Shown piece after piece: positions 15,567-27,831 of a stretch of DNA of 64,000 bases. Position numbers and translations under genes: made by a program. Position 1 is the first letter of the stretch, and each line of letters starts with the position of its first letter. The notes beneath the pieces are model-generated. The model was not told where the DNA came from. It saw only the letters and a program-made list of their open reading frames with translations, and made no database searches. The DNA comes from Pardosa pseudoannulata (taxonomy: Eukaryota > Arthropoda > Arachnida > Araneae > Lycosidae): NCBI GenBank assembly GCA_032207245.1, contig CM063502.1, forward strand, positions 131,542,373 to 131,606,372, written 5' to 3'.

Positions 15567-17375
15567 CTGTATTTTTACTAATCATTTATGTTTCTGGTTC
15601 ATTTTCATTTTATATTTTAACAGTACATGATTGATTATTGGTAATGGTTCATTTTTAATTCACTAAATATGCATTAATGTATATCTGAAGAAAGCAATTG
15701 AATATTATTTAAAAAACTTTTATGTAAATTCGTTGTTACACTGTGTGCGACAAACTGTGAAATGAGGTTGGGCCAGTTACATGATCTAACTCTGTACATA
15801 ATTGTACATTACCTAACCAGGGTGAATGTTTTCCAAAATTAATGGCTGGTCTCACCAAAGATCGTTAAAGGTTAACCACGATTAACGCATGTCGCGAACC
15901 AATGGTGGTTTAAACAGAGATTAATCGCGGTTGGCCGTTAAATCTTAATATAGTAAAAACAAAAGAAGTACCAACTTACTAATAGAAAAATAATACAAAA
16001 ATATAATGATATTTAAGAAATTTTTAACATTTTTGTAGTCTCGTCATGTCAACTTTAAAATGTAGATTTAGCAGCTTACGCATTTCATTTGGATGACCAA
16101 CTGAGATTGTCATATATATTTGTCAATATAATGTAAAAATTTATAAGTTAACATCTAACTACCATAAGCAGCCTGGCTGACAGATAAATTAAGTCTGAAA
16201 ACTAACTTTCTAAATGGACACAAAACTAAATTAAACTGTAAAAATACCCATTTATTGTTGCAAAGCATTATTTTGGGAGCACTGGTATTCTGATTGATAA
16301 AAACTATGGTGTTTGTGAATACAATAGTTTACCGAATGGCATACTATGTACTTTAAACAGGTTAGAGCACAGTTTATTTGAAACACTAGTTTCCATTCTC
16401 AAAGGACTGTTGGATCAAAACCCTAACAAAAACTGTTTACTTAAGTTTCTCTACGTTAGAAATTCATATTTCATGAGTATAAGTAGAAAAATTTCATTTA
16501 ACTTGCAAAATTCTTGCAAATTTGTAAATACTTTTAAACTTTAGAGTAAATATTTTGTCAAATGTTAGCGGGATTGTATAGAGTTAAATAATTAATGTAA
16601 TAAAAAATGAACTGTACAATAATTTCTTTTAAAGATGATTAATTTTAGAAAATGAATGACTTGTTAAATAAACTGACGTGTGATTTTAAATCAAGGAATT
16701 GCAATTTAAAAACTATAAATCTATTGGATAGATTTTTAGAAAATAAATGATTCATAAATATGTAACGAAAATATATTTTACATAAAAAGTTCTATACAAT
16801 TTCATTTATTATATTTTTAGTCTCTATATACAGTAAAAAGAAGAATGTGTTTAATAAAATGCTAAAAACTAGTCGTTCAATAATACAGAAATAACTTTAT
16901 AAAAAGATTACAAAAATTTAAAAATTCTTTAAGCATTTAAGGACAATTAAAAATATGTCTTTTAAATTGAAATTTGAAATAAAAACAAATAATTTTCTAT
17001 TATTGAAAAAGCAAATATGTTAAGTTAAAAATAAAAATGGAAAGAAAGCGAATTTACAATACCAATGAAATTTGTCACGTTACCGTTGAAATATCGGATA
17101 TTCAGTAAAATTCTCTCTTATATAAGAAGAAAAAAATCTTACATTGGTGTTCAAAATGAATAATTTAACAAACAAATATAAAAATATAATGCAAAAGGTA
17201 CTGCCAAAAACAACTTCCATCAAATACGTACCTGTGAAAAATATTGAATATTGATTGTAAATAAATTTAAAAAAAGGGTTAAAAGAGATAATGAGTTTTA
17301 CTTAACTAGTCTCCCGCATCTTTCTTTTGAGCATAAAACTGTTAAATATATATATAAAACAAAATATTTTCTTAC
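15567..17375 (-). other. Putative intron between two candidate exons
   Basis: If both flanking minus-strand segments are exons, this 1.8-kb interval is the intron: GTAAG at its 5' end (17375-17371) and CAG at its 3' end (15569-15567). It is AT-rich and contains the inverted-repeat segment at 15845-15945. Nothing else was recognised. Confidence 0.25.
15845..15945. mobile_element. Possible MITE end, imperfect inverted repeat
   Basis: The block starts GGTCTCACCA and contains GTTAACCACGATTAA facing TTAATCGCGGTTGGC, an imperfect inverted repeat of about 15 bp. GGTCTCACCA resembles the CTCACCA ends of the small element at 55065-55157, so the two may be related. No target duplication was identified. 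Confidence 0.3.
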
Positions 17376-17832
17376 CATGTTCTAAGAGTCGCGTCCGTCT
17401 CTGTTGGTGGTCTTGACGAGCGTTTGTTAAAGCAAACTTTTGTTCATTGTAAGACGCCGAATATTGCAAAAGCCGAACAATTGGAAAATTAAAGGTTTGA
17501 AGAGTGTCGTCTATCAACAAACCGATAGAGAAAAGGAATATTAATTTGGATGTCCGAGTCGGCCAGACACCAAGGGCGATTCGGCTACCCCAAGGACAAG
17601 GGTGAAAAAAGGGGGAGGTCGATCTCCCCTGAATCCAAGGTTTCCTGTTTGGTAAAGGAGAAGCGGGAGGGACTACCGACTGAACTCTGAGAGAGTAGGT
17701 TGATCTAGAGTGATCTCCTCTTTGGATGAAAGGTTGCATCTGCATATAGTTTAATTTTTCTTTAAATGGTTCCTTTTTTAACAAATCAACCTTGTTAAGA
17801 GTGAAACATCCATGGCTCTGATTATTTATCAT
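17376..17832 (-). CDS. Candidate coding exon with good splice donor
   Basis: A minus-strand frame of 152 codons runs from an ATG at 17832 to a donor-like junction at 17376/17375, reading AACATG then GTAAGA. The part at about 17560-17720 is markedly GC-richer than its surroundings and encodes a Pro/Arg/Ser-rich stretch. The last residues before the donor (QDHQQRRTRLLEH) are basic. Reading through the donor adds only AT-rich codons, as expected of intron sequence. The exon ends after one base of a codon, which matches the phase needed by the candidate exon at 15566. No domain is recognised. It could also be a 5' untranslated exon or chance openness, and the upstream boundary is unknown. Confidence 0.25.
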
Positions 17833-18225
17833 GAAGCTCTATTGCACTTCAAGAAACCCATGCAAAGTCTTATGTCTGACGTCCGTGACTGACATTCGGA
17901 AATGGAGACAGCGGGACAGCTCGGAGAATTAACAAATGGCATTTTCTTTTTTTTTTAAGTATTTTAACCTCGGGAACTATCATTTTTTTTATTTCAAAGG
18001 AATAATCCATATTTAACATCATGAATCTATTTTGACCAGTTTTTCCATTACATTTGTATGTACGCCCAGAAAAACGTTCAAATTTTATTCCTGAATATCT
18101 CAATCAAAAGTTTGTGACGTGTGTCTCTACTTACGCGTGTTTCTCTCATAACTCCAAAGCGATTACCCGTAGAATGTTAAAAATTTGTATTGAGAATTAT
18201 TATAACATCTAGTTGTACTACTCCG
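17833..18225. other. Non-coding flank of the candidate exon
   Basis: Mixed composition with a GC-richer patch near 17880-17930 and a T10 run. A minus-strand frame at 17870-18103 has no recognisable motif. Confidence 0.4.
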
Positions 18226-18364
18226 TTTTTAAAGGGAGCGTGATTACTTAATAAGGAAAAATCTCAAACATATAATTTGATACTGCTAACGTTGTATTCA
18301 CATGTGGTTGAAACTATGTTTTCGAAATCTGTTAGAACAATACTTTTTACATTCCCTTTAAAAA
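18226..18364. mobile_element. Possible short MITE
   Basis: A 12-bp perfect inverted repeat, TTTTTAAAGGGA (18226-18237) against TCCCTTTAAAAA (18353-18364), brackets AT-rich DNA. The size fits a MITE, but low-complexity arms occur by chance in AT-rich DNA and no clear target duplication was found. Confidence 0.25.
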
Positions 18365-18548
18365 GGAAATGAAGTATATTATTTCCAAGAATGATTTTTA
18401 ATTTTTATTGTTTTATTCCTTCTTGGTACAGACTAACGTAAATTTAGTAATCGCGAAAAATTTCGGTTCATAATAAAATATTTCTATCACTAAAAAAAAT
18501 AAATAAAACGATTATTAATACTGCCAAATTGTGCCACATGGCAGAAAT

Positions 18549-18695
18549 TTCTGCTCTTCGGTATCCGAATTTGAAGATTTGAACCATACAGATGGCATGG
18601 ATGTTCGTAGCCTTTCGGATTCCACTTTAAGGAATAGGTTTCAGTCTCATAAGACCTAGTCTTGTAAAAAAGTAATCCGTAGCGCTATAAACCAA
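18549..18695 (+). mobile_element. tRNA-derived SINE, 5'-truncated copy
   Basis: From CTGCTCTTCGG this segment aligns with the copies at 24556-24730, 52470-52647 and 58847-59012. It shares the ATGGATGTTCGTAGCC core, the CAGTCTCATAAGAC block and an AGCGCTATAAACCAAAACA 3' tail. The A-box part of the tRNA-like head is missing and the B box is degraded. No target duplication was identified. Confidence 0.75.
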
Positions 18696-20384
18696 AACAC
18701 TTGAGCCCTACTCAAGAGATAAGTTGTCCATCAGAAATGAAACGTTTACATTTCATGTGAAAAGGATAAGTCTAAGAATACACCATAAAATAAAAATAAA
18801 AAATAATAATTATGTAATTTAATAATCATTTAAGGTACTCATATAATGTACACGTAATATTTTTTTACTAACTTTTATATATTGAATTCTTAATATTAGT
18901 ATCCTATAAACATAACTGTTATATAATAATTTGCTGATGATCGATGGACCAGTGAACATGCCATACACAAAAACAAAAATCCTTGTTTAATCTTTTCTTT
19001 TCGTGACGATTTATGAATTTTTTATACTCGTCTATCAATTTCTTTAATATTTGCTTAATACTATAAAACTATTTTATTAATTCATCACCGAGATATACTA
19101 CTTTCTTTATGAATGAAAGAACTCGTGATTCAATATAATTAATAATTCTAATCTCTAATCTTTTTCTATCGAAAATTTAATTAATAGGAATAACCACTCT
19201 ACTTACCACTCTACTTATATTTCTGATATAAGAATACTCAAAAAGTAATTTGAGTAAACATTGTTGCTTATTGTATTCGGTTTATGTTATTTTGGTAGAA
19301 TAAAAAACATTAACGTTTTTTAATCTATATGAGATTTAAATGAAGTATTAATATCATTAAATTACAAGGGCCATCAAATATATTAACTGTAGCATCCTTA
19401 TTTCAGGTAATGATATTCTTCTGAGTTAAACATGATTATTTCGACATTTAAAGCTTTAAAACTTATCACACAAGTTAAATAAATAATGACGAATATTACA
19501 TTATTTCAATTTAATTACAAACCTACACGCACTATCAAGCGAAAACGGTATAATATATTAAAATTTAAAAGAATGGCATTTAAAGATTATGGTTTAATTC
19601 AAAATTCAATTAAACAACATATTATATTACATAAGTATAATTTACATAATGACTGTAATAAATGTAATGCGTATGTTACTGAATTCAAAATTTAAGGATT
19701 TATATTCACCTGAATAATGATAATATTATTATTATTTTATAAATAGTAATTATATTAAAAGTTAAAACGTAGCCGGAAGGAAATTGACGTTACACATTAC
19801 AAAGTGAATTTATAAAATATTCTATCTAATGATCAATTAAAAATTCTTATCACTGGTTATTGTATAATTTCATTAATCTATGGAACTGCTCGCGTATTAT
19901 ATTTAAATGCTGAATAAATTAAAGACTTTAATAAATAATAAGAAAAGAGGAACATAGGTAGGTAAGTATATGAAAGAGGTACACATTTCTTACTGAAGAG
20001 TGATCTTCAGCTGTAAAACAGATACCTGCATTATTTTAGTTTATTTAATTTATGCACTTTATATTCATTTCTACCATTGTTCCACAAATGTTTCTGATTA
20101 AGCTTGTAATAATTTTATTTGGAAAATACTGGACTCGTAACTACCCACCCATTTAGATCAATCAGCACACTTTAAAGGGAAAGATTTTGCTTTATAATGT
20201 GAAACCTAAAATAATTATATTAGTAAAAAATATACTTATGTAAACACTGAGACCGTTGTTGGTCACTTTTAATTAAACCAGTATGTCATCTTTATGAAGA
20301 TTTTAATACACATATGATGCAATTCTTCAAAGACGAGAGTTAATTTTTCAAACCTCACTGCACATCTAATTTCCTTCTTCCATT
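18696..20384. other. AT-rich noncoding stretch
   Basis: Nothing recognised. The small frame at 19486-19695 (plus) is Asn/Lys/Tyr-rich, as expected for random AT-rich DNA. Confidence 0.5.
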
Positions 20385-20761
20385 ATCCCTGTGGTGATTA
20401 CGCAATTTGCCGTCATACGTCAATGTTTGTATATTTTAGTCATTATAAAGTGTTTTTTAACTTATTATAATGTATTTTGACATATTGTAATATGAATTAT
20501 TACCATTTGTAAAGTTTTATAATTGTAGTTTTATTTGTGGCAGCACATCTTTGTAAATACGCAAAATATCTGTATATGCTCTCTGACTATATAAGAGTGT
20601 GCCAGTAGCACAGCGGCTCGGTTGCATCGAGTGTGCTGATGTTTGTTTACTGTTTATATCATCTTAAATACATGCGTATGTCTAGAACTAGTTGTATTAT
20701 TTTAAATCCACCGTGTGAATCCCTTCTGAGCATGGTTATATGTATGTTGTGATCCCTGTGG
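20385..20761 (+). mobile_element. LTR-like or promoter-like segment
   Basis: An identical 10-bp direct repeat, ATCCCTGTGG, bounds this interval (20385-20394 and 20752-20761). Inside are a good TATA box, CTATATAAGAG at 20587-20597, and a GC-richer block downstream of it, an arrangement like the U3/R part of a Gypsy-type LTR. The expected TG...CA ends are not seen with the direct repeats taken as target copies. A host promoter or chance repeat therefore remains possible. Confidence 0.25.
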
Positions 20762-23134
20762 ATACTTCATTTAGCATCGTCGAGCCATAGCAGGGGTCTC
20801 CATATCCCCAATTCACTTACCATTCTTTGACAAACAGTATCTATTTAAAGATAAGAAGTTTAATGCAATTTTCCCCACATATCACTGCAAATATGTTTAA
20901 TTGATGATTTGTTTGGATTAAAACATTGGTTTTCTTTAGACAGCCTGTAAGAGAAAAGTCAATTTGTGAGAAATATAATATACAAATTGAAAAGTAGTAC
21001 TGATTTCAATCAACTTTCGATGCATCAATTTGAAACCTACCAAATTATCAAATTTCTTTAAATTACATAGTATATAGTAGCTATAGCTACTTTACATGTA
21101 CTCAAGTGTTCAAGTGGTTGTACTCCCTTCAAAGTGTTCCGAGCACAGTAAAATCTTTCTGAGTTAAAAGTTATGCTCTTGGTAAAATCGAGAGCTGCAC
21201 GGAGTTTTCCCCATTTTCCTTCTGTTTAACTGAAAAGGGAAGTAGTTCCTACTAAAAGCTTTATATACATTTAACATTTATCTTTCAAATCTTTGCTGCG
21301 TTTACTACTATACACATATTTATAGGAGAAGTGGAAATTTCCTTCAGGTCCACTCAGTCATGAAAAATAAGATTTGTTGTAAAACTTCAAAGGATCGATT
21401 TTAGAAAATTGCAATACTAAACTTCCTTGATTTATTCCAATTTATGATTAAACCTATCTTTCATTCGTAAGGGACACTCTTTCTAAATCTAAAATTTAAA
21501 CTCAGATATATACTCTCCATTTCAACTCTGTATTTGTTATTAACATAATGCGTTTCAACATCAACATATTAGGACTATTTCCATATCTAGAAATATTATT
21601 TATTTTACCCTTCGAGAAATCTTTTAATTCATCTAGTAATCGTAAACCCATGAACGTCAGTTTATACCATTGAAGCATTTCAATTAAACAAAAAAACATA
21701 TTTCACAATTCTAACAATAAATTTATTACTGAAGGTGAATTAAATTATACATTTTTATCTTACAATTTTGTTTATTTCATTTTTCTATTTAAAAAAATAT
21801 ACGAGGAAAAACTAAATAAAAGCATTTAGTATTATTTTTTAGTACTTTGTTTGGTGCGGAATATTATTTAACAATATCTGTGATCAGAAAAATTTGAAAC
21901 GGTAATAATTATCTGAAAATCAAAACTGGTTTGAATGGAAAATAACTACCTTAACAATAATTAAACTTAAAAAATTTAAATTAGTATTTCATTTAAGGAT
22001 ATTCCATTAAAAATATTTTAATTCTGTAATAAATGTTTTCATCAATATTTTTGAGAATATTAAAATCTTCATTGGGAAAATCTACTTATATTCTAAGAGG
22101 TTGAAGAAAATACATAGTATTGTCGTAAGAGTTATTAATTTAGAGATATTGAAAAAAGATCTATGAAGATTATTCTTATTTAAAAATTATAAAAAGGATG
22201 TATTTTGAAAAAAACTCTATTGTAATAAGTAGTACATATAATAGTATTAGAATGAAAATTAATATAACTTTGACTCTACAAAAAAAGTATAATTTTTTAA
22301 CATAGTTTGGTGCAAATTCCTATTGTCATAAAATGATAACCAGGTTTCTAAAAACTGTTTAAATTACAGATATTTATTATATAGAGATGTTAACAGATGT
22401 TTCCTAAAAAATCCATTTAAATTAATCCCATTTTAAATTTTATTTTTTCAGAATATACCTTTAATAAAAAATATTATTAGCTATTGTTTAAGATAGGCTT
22501 TGTAAAATGTATATATTAAAATGATCAAAATAAGAAATTTAATTAAAATAATATTTCTCTTGTAGAACTGCAAACATGCTGATTTGTTCCTAAATCCTAC
22601 GATTTTTTAAAATTAGTATATTACCGTTTGAGATGAAAAATTAAATCTAAATCGACATTCCAAATGTAGACTCTTACAAGGTACAATAAAATATATTTTC
22701 CTTACAAAGAGTGTTTTTTAACATCAGGCGTCTTTCAAAGAAGAAATATTAAAATTATATAAGCATTATATGAATATGATTAAAATAGAAAATAAAATTA
22801 GATGAAATTCAGCTCTATGTTACAGTTGGAAGTATAGAATATCATTTATAAATTCGAATTGCTTGTCATCTACATATGTTTAACCGAAATATACAATTTT
22901 TTGTCCCATCCGATTTTGTCGTTGTAAAAGGAAAATAAAATACTGAGAAACAGAATACGGGGATATTCAAATGTACTCCTGGATTAGTAGAAACGTAAAA
23001 TAATATTTAAAACTACTATAAATATATATTTATTTTGAGCAAAGTCTTTACATGGGTTCTTACATAATACGTTTTGGAGAAAATATATTTATAGCACAAA
23101 TGTAAAACAAGCAAATTTTCTAGAAAGACTGTTT

Positions 23135-23136
<2 letters not shown>
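20762..23136. other. AT-rich noncoding stretch
   Basis: No gene or mobile-element hallmark recognised. The frame at 21502-21699 (minus) has no motif. Confidence 0.5.

Positions 23137-23189
<53 letters not shown>
23137..23189. repeat. (TA)n microsatellite
   Basis: About 25 TA units running into TTTATTTATTTA. Confidence 0.95.
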
Positions 23190-23192
<3 letters not shown>

Positions 23193-23449
23193 TTATTTAA
23201 AGTAGTTATTCCTAGAATTTAAAACTTTGGTTACTTGTATTTGTTTTAAATCATGAAAGCCCATTATGTATGATACATATAAACAATAAAATTCTTTTAT
23301 GAATATCCACAATGAGACTTCTTTGCTTTTAACTGCATCAACAGTCAACCAAGTGGACTGTCATAGTATATATATCTACTTTATATTAAAATCACTAAAA
23401 TTTGAAAAAAAAATATATGTATGCAATCCAGGGATTATAAAACTGCTGG

Positions 23450-23983
23450 ACATTATAGCCCCTATTATTTTTACTTGGCCGGGCTACTGGGCAAGGAGAA
23501 GCCTAACCAGATTAAACAGTGGTAAAATAAGATGCCGCCAGGCCGCATTGAAAAGAACGGCACAAGTCTAATTAAAACTTTATTTTAGAGCTGCTAAAAA
23601 CGGACATCTTTACTAGTCAACGACAGACAAGAAAAAGTCACAAAAATCATTCTGATGGAACAGAAGTGAAACCAAGAGCGAAGACAGAAAGAATTTTTTC
23701 AAGGGACAAGAAACTTAGTCAGCGAATGTAACTGTTAAGATCAGGAAAAACGTGGAGTCATTTGCCATTTACAGCTGGAAAACGTGTTGAATAGACAGAA
23801 AATTTACATCTGTAGGACAGAAAGCTTTGGGAAATGTATTGAAAGAAATCCAAAGTCGAGGACACTCCTTTGATTAAGACATTTAGAGGCTGGGAAAAAT
23901 ATTTTAAGGAATTAGAATTGGAGAGAGGAGGTTTTTAAGGAGATATTAAAGTTAAATAATTTTGATACATTACATGCATATGT
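23450..23983 (+). repeat. Dispersed repeat R1, copy 1
   Basis: This block aligns over its whole length with 45150-45668 and in part with 44258-44437. Shared landmarks are GGGCTACTG, CGGCACAA, the AATTAAAACTTTATTTTAGA block, GAGCTGCTAAAA, TACTAGTCAAC, the GAATAGACAGAAAATTTACA block and the closing TTAAAGTTAAATAATTTTGA. No terminal inverted repeats, target duplication or coding potential were found. It may be the 3' untranslated part of a retroelement or an LTR. The frame at 23299-23571 overlaps it and shows no domain. Confidence 0.75.
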
Positions 23984-24555
23984 AACACACTTAAGATTTT
24001 TGATAGGGTCTTTCTTTTGCTCTGCTTTGTACACTTAAGGAAGGAAGTTTTATTTAAGGTATTGATCTACACACATTGAAAAAATGTTGCTATATATAAA
24101 TGGACTTTCTAAACTTCACTGCTACTACCCATGAAAGATCTGATAAGATCGAATAGCCAAGTTGGGGACATTCAGCTTCATATTTTGAGTTGGCAAAAGG
24201 TTTATTTGATTTCAAGTATTTTAAACCGTGTAGCATTAGCTATAGCTAAAAGTTATATATCTAAGTAGCCCTCGAATATAAAATAAGACTGTGACAACCC
24301 CCCCCCCAAATCATTCAGTGATCAAATACAAATATTCATCAAAATTCGAATTCAAGCCTATAAAAAATGTGTGTTTACTCTAATAATTTATTTAAATTTT
24401 TAGCTTGGTATAATTGAGATTACTATAGTTTTTAGACTTATTATTATTTATAAGTGGTTATTTGGAACCTATATTTTCTTAAGATATGAACAGAAAAAAG
24501 TGTAAAGTAGGATTAGTTATTAAAAACAGCTGTTATTGTTGTGGATTTATTTTTT
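23984..24555. other. AT-rich noncoding stretch
   Basis: Nothing recognised apart from a C10 run at 24297-24306. Confidence 0.5.
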
Positions 24556-24730
24556 AGGTTTGGTTTGGTTTGGTGCAGTGTGGTCTAATTCTTTTGCAAC
24601 ACGAGGTCTAATGAGACAGGGACCTACTGTTTAAAGACGATTCCGAAAGCTACAAACAACCATATCCCTGTGGGATTCGAACCCACGAACTCCGGTGCTG
24701 AAGATTAGAGTCTTAACCATTCCCACATCG
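24556..24730 (-). mobile_element. tRNA-derived SINE, near full length
   Basis: In minus orientation the head carries a perfect RNA polymerase III B box (GGTTCGAATCC; plus-strand 24673-24683) preceded by CACCGGAGTTCGTG. Then come the conserved body (GTAGGTCCCTGTCTCATTAG) and a 3' tail of repeated CCAAA units. It aligns with the copy at 52470-52647. The A-box region is mutated. No clean target duplication was seen. Confidence 0.85.
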
Positions 24731-26008
24731 TTCAAATATATTGTTTAGAGAAATTGACATAAAATAAAAATGTTCTGATGTATTGAAGTGTTTTAAACAT
24801 TCTAATTATTTCATTCGACTTTCTTAATTTACTGAAATTCCACTACTATTTAAACTTATTAACATTAAAAGAATGTAAATGCAACTCACTAGCAACCAAA
24901 ACTATATAATTCATTCCCAACTTTGTTGCTATATGTTAACAAATTTCCTTTTAGTGCTAAATTTTTCATGCATATCAATTACGCATCGATATTTTAGAGT
25001 AAATACAAGAATTTCTATAAGAGCATTTTAGCGAAATCATCACATCATTGAAATCCTTCCAACTGTTACTTTGTAAATAAAACATTTATTCTTTAATTTT
25101 CACGAACACGTTTAGGGTTTGATAAATGTGTGAAATAAAATTTCTTTTAAACTCAGAATATGTTTTGAAAAAAGAATTGATTTAAATGATTTTTTCCTAA
25201 ATTTCTGCTTTAATGATTGTCTATTTATTTAATTGCATATTTATCTCAAAAGGAAACTTCAAGATATTCAAAGAAGGCAATTTAATCTTTAATTTTCAAT
25301 AATAAGTAAACTATTAGAAATAATGAAACAGCAAAAGAAAAATACTTCCGTTATTTTCAAATTGGTCGTTGAGCTTAAGATAAAAAATATCATTAATGGA
25401 GCTTTAAAAACAAAATGAAATGGATGATATGAATTGATACTCGTAGATATAAAAAACATTTATGCCTAAAGATTTTGGATAAAATGCTAGGGTTTTTAGA
25501 AAAAAACATAAGAAATATGATGTAGAAAATAAGTCAATCTTTCTTTTTATTAGAGCTTGTAATGATGAGTTTTGTACCATAGTTTAAAAAGTAGGGTTAT
25601 TAACGAAATTGAGGATCATATAAGAAAGTAGCCATAAAAATAACTCTTATTATAAATTTCAATTAAAATCAATAAAATAAACTAAATCATTGTAGGAATG
25701 CTTGGTGTGTTTGTAAGACATATTATTAAATTTAAAAAAACTCTATGAATCAATCTTAAGTCACACACTCATGCAAAAAGCAAAATTACACGAAAACTCA
25801 AGAAGTAAAACAATATTTCTACATAATTAAGTTTCATAAAAAGTATAACTAATATATAAATTAGTAACAGCAGTTATGTTAGTAGTTCAAATACTTCACT
25901 ATAAAAAATAACTGTAATAACGTTTCAGTCTGTTAAATGTTATTGCTATTTTCAATCTGAGCGAGAGTCCGAGGGATGGAATCACATTGACTACTTAGAT
26001 ATTCGTAG
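24731..26008. other. AT-rich noncoding stretch
   Basis: No feature recognised. Confidence 0.5.
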
Positions 26009-26380
26009 ACATTCAAGGACCGATTGAAAGTCAACTGGAACTTGTAAACGGGGAACAAACTTCATTCTATTATGCCAAGTATTACTTTCTGTTCATCACT
26101 ATCTAATCGCAAATTAGATGTTATATTATCCCGTCTTCGTATCGGTCATAGTCGACTAACCCATAAACATTTACTACTGTCTGAGCCTACTCCAAAATGT
26201 TCCTTTTGTCATAGTCATCTCACTGTTTATCATATTTTAACTCCATGTGCTGCTTTAAAACGTTTTTATTACACATATTTTAAAACTTATCATAATACAT
26301 TGAATGAATTTTTAGGCAAAACTCCTCATTTTAAACTCTTCGAATTTCTCATCTGCATGAATGTTTTAAACCTGATTTAA
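26009..26380 (+). pseudogene. C-terminus of Jockey-like LINE ORF2
   Basis: The frame encodes the C-terminal end of a non-LTR retrotransposon polyprotein, the region after reverse transcriptase and RNase H. The signature is RLRIGHSRLTHKHLL followed by a Cys/His knuckle, C-x2-C-x7-H-x4-C, in CSFCHSHLTVYHILTPC. This is typical of Jockey-clade and related arthropod elements. An in-frame TAA at 26045-26047 lies between NWNL and TGNKLHS, and the rest of the ORF is absent upstream, as expected from 5' truncation during target-primed reverse transcription. The normal stop is at 26378-26380. The protein would be non-functional. Confidence 0.85.
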
Positions 26381-26560
26381 TGCTTTAAAATTTTTTAATG
26401 TAAATCTTTACCTTCATCATTTTTGCTTGAACTTTTTCTTAAATTTTGTTTAGTAATTTCTCTTACTTTTAAATAGAATAACTTTGTTTTATGTGCTCTT
26501 TTTTTTGGAGCAGCATATCCTCACTGGGATCTTGCGCCAGTAAACACCAACCAACCAACC
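26009..26560 (+). mobile_element. 5'-truncated Jockey-like LINE
   Basis: The unit comprises the ORF2 remnant, a ~135-bp AT-rich 3' UTR and a 3' end reading TCACTGGGATCTTGCGCCAG, closing with CCAACCAACCAACC instead of a poly(A) tail. The exact 5' junction and target duplication were not identified. The GCGCC...AAAC...CCAACC end is similar to the SINE tails in this window, which makes this LINE type a candidate source of the SINE retroposition machinery. Confidence 0.75.
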
Positions 26561-26958
26561 GTAGTCATTCAAAATTGGCGACAGTTGGAATAACGTTACT
26601 AGTTTAATTCGTTCTCATTCAGCAATAAATTTACCATAGTAGTTTAAGGTAACCGACCCCATTCACAAATAGCGATATTTGTGAAAAATATCGAAAAAAT
26701 ATTTGTTCGTTTATTTTAAAGATAAGTCTTTAGCTTTCGAAAACAGTTTTCAGCTTGTTTCTAGAGTCATTAGAAGTCATGATACAGCTGTTCAATCATC
26801 TCCGGAAGTGTCGAAAAAATACCGGAAGTGAGCAGTTAAAGGGTTTGACTTTGAATGTTAGCATGAAAAACGTAGTAAATAGCGTATTATAGGTTCTATA
26901 TAAATAATTAAATTATTCCAGCATATTTCTGAATATTTATCAAATTGTAAATCACTTA

Positions 26959-27742
26959 GGGTTATTCCATGTGAAATCAACACAATTTTAGGAGAAATTC
27001 TACCTGACCACCTCCAATTTTGATTAAATTCGGTATATAAAGTGACTTCATGGTTATAAAGAAAATCCCCAAATCTTATGTTCAAATAATAACTGGTTTG
27101 GGAGTTATAAGGCTTTAAAGTTGCCAGATTTGTCTAAAAAATACACTATCAGCATACCTTTAAATTACACTTGCTACTCACCTAATTAAGCTAGAGATAT
27201 GTGTAAGGTGTTATTTTAAACCTTTTTTAATGGGCTTTCATATGATATACGACACATGATGATTTGAAATTTTTTTGAAAAATTTAAATTTAAATTAAAA
27301 TTTAAAATTTAAATTTCTCAAAAAGCCAAGTTTTTAAAATTTTGAAAAAAATCTCAAAAATTGCTCATATTATTGTTAATTAATCCTCAAAGTTTCATGT
27401 TGGGATCATAATGGGATCACAAGCTACAAAAGGTTTTTGTTTGATATATTTACTATTGCAATAACGAAAATGAGAACATGCATTCATTACTTTTAATCTA
27501 ACTCAGCTGTATAGGATGGCATTAATGTTTGCACAATACCTTATCGACATATACTCTAGTAAATAGTACATTTAACATTTGTGGAGATTTTAAAATAAAG
27601 AAAAATCATTAAAGTGCAGTACTTTTGATGGATAGTGTTACTTATTTTGTTGGAACTGGTAGAAAGCTTCATGTGTTGTGAAAATTTCTACTTCAGAAAG
27701 AATATACATTCGTCCTGTTGAAGTTCTGGAATTGGAATCCAC
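26959..27742. repeat. Left long inverted repeat of inner transposon
   Basis: Read forward, this arm matches the reverse complement of about 29030-29788 almost throughout. Shared stretches include GTTATTCCAT, GGTGTTATTTTAAACC and TTCTACTTCAGAAAGAATAT. An AATTTAAATTTAAAT-rich palindromic core lies near 27283-27317. The innermost part is an inverted copy of the transposase C-terminal coding sequence on the right arm. Confidence 0.9.
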
Positions 27743-27831
27743 AGTGCAGTTGGCTTCATACATTGGGATCATAATCTGATCACAAGCTATAAAATACCAA
27801 ATTAGCTTCATCAACAAATGGAGGAATTAAA

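Noticed and set aside
24661..24730. Possible functional tRNA gene (perfect B box)
   Set aside because: The A box is mutated, no cloverleaf closes, and the sequence continues into the SINE body and tail found in other copies.
26072..26380. Independent 102-residue gene starting at the ATG 26072
   Set aside because: The preceding in-phase codons continue the LINE ORF2 across one stop, so the ATG is internal to a LINE remnant.
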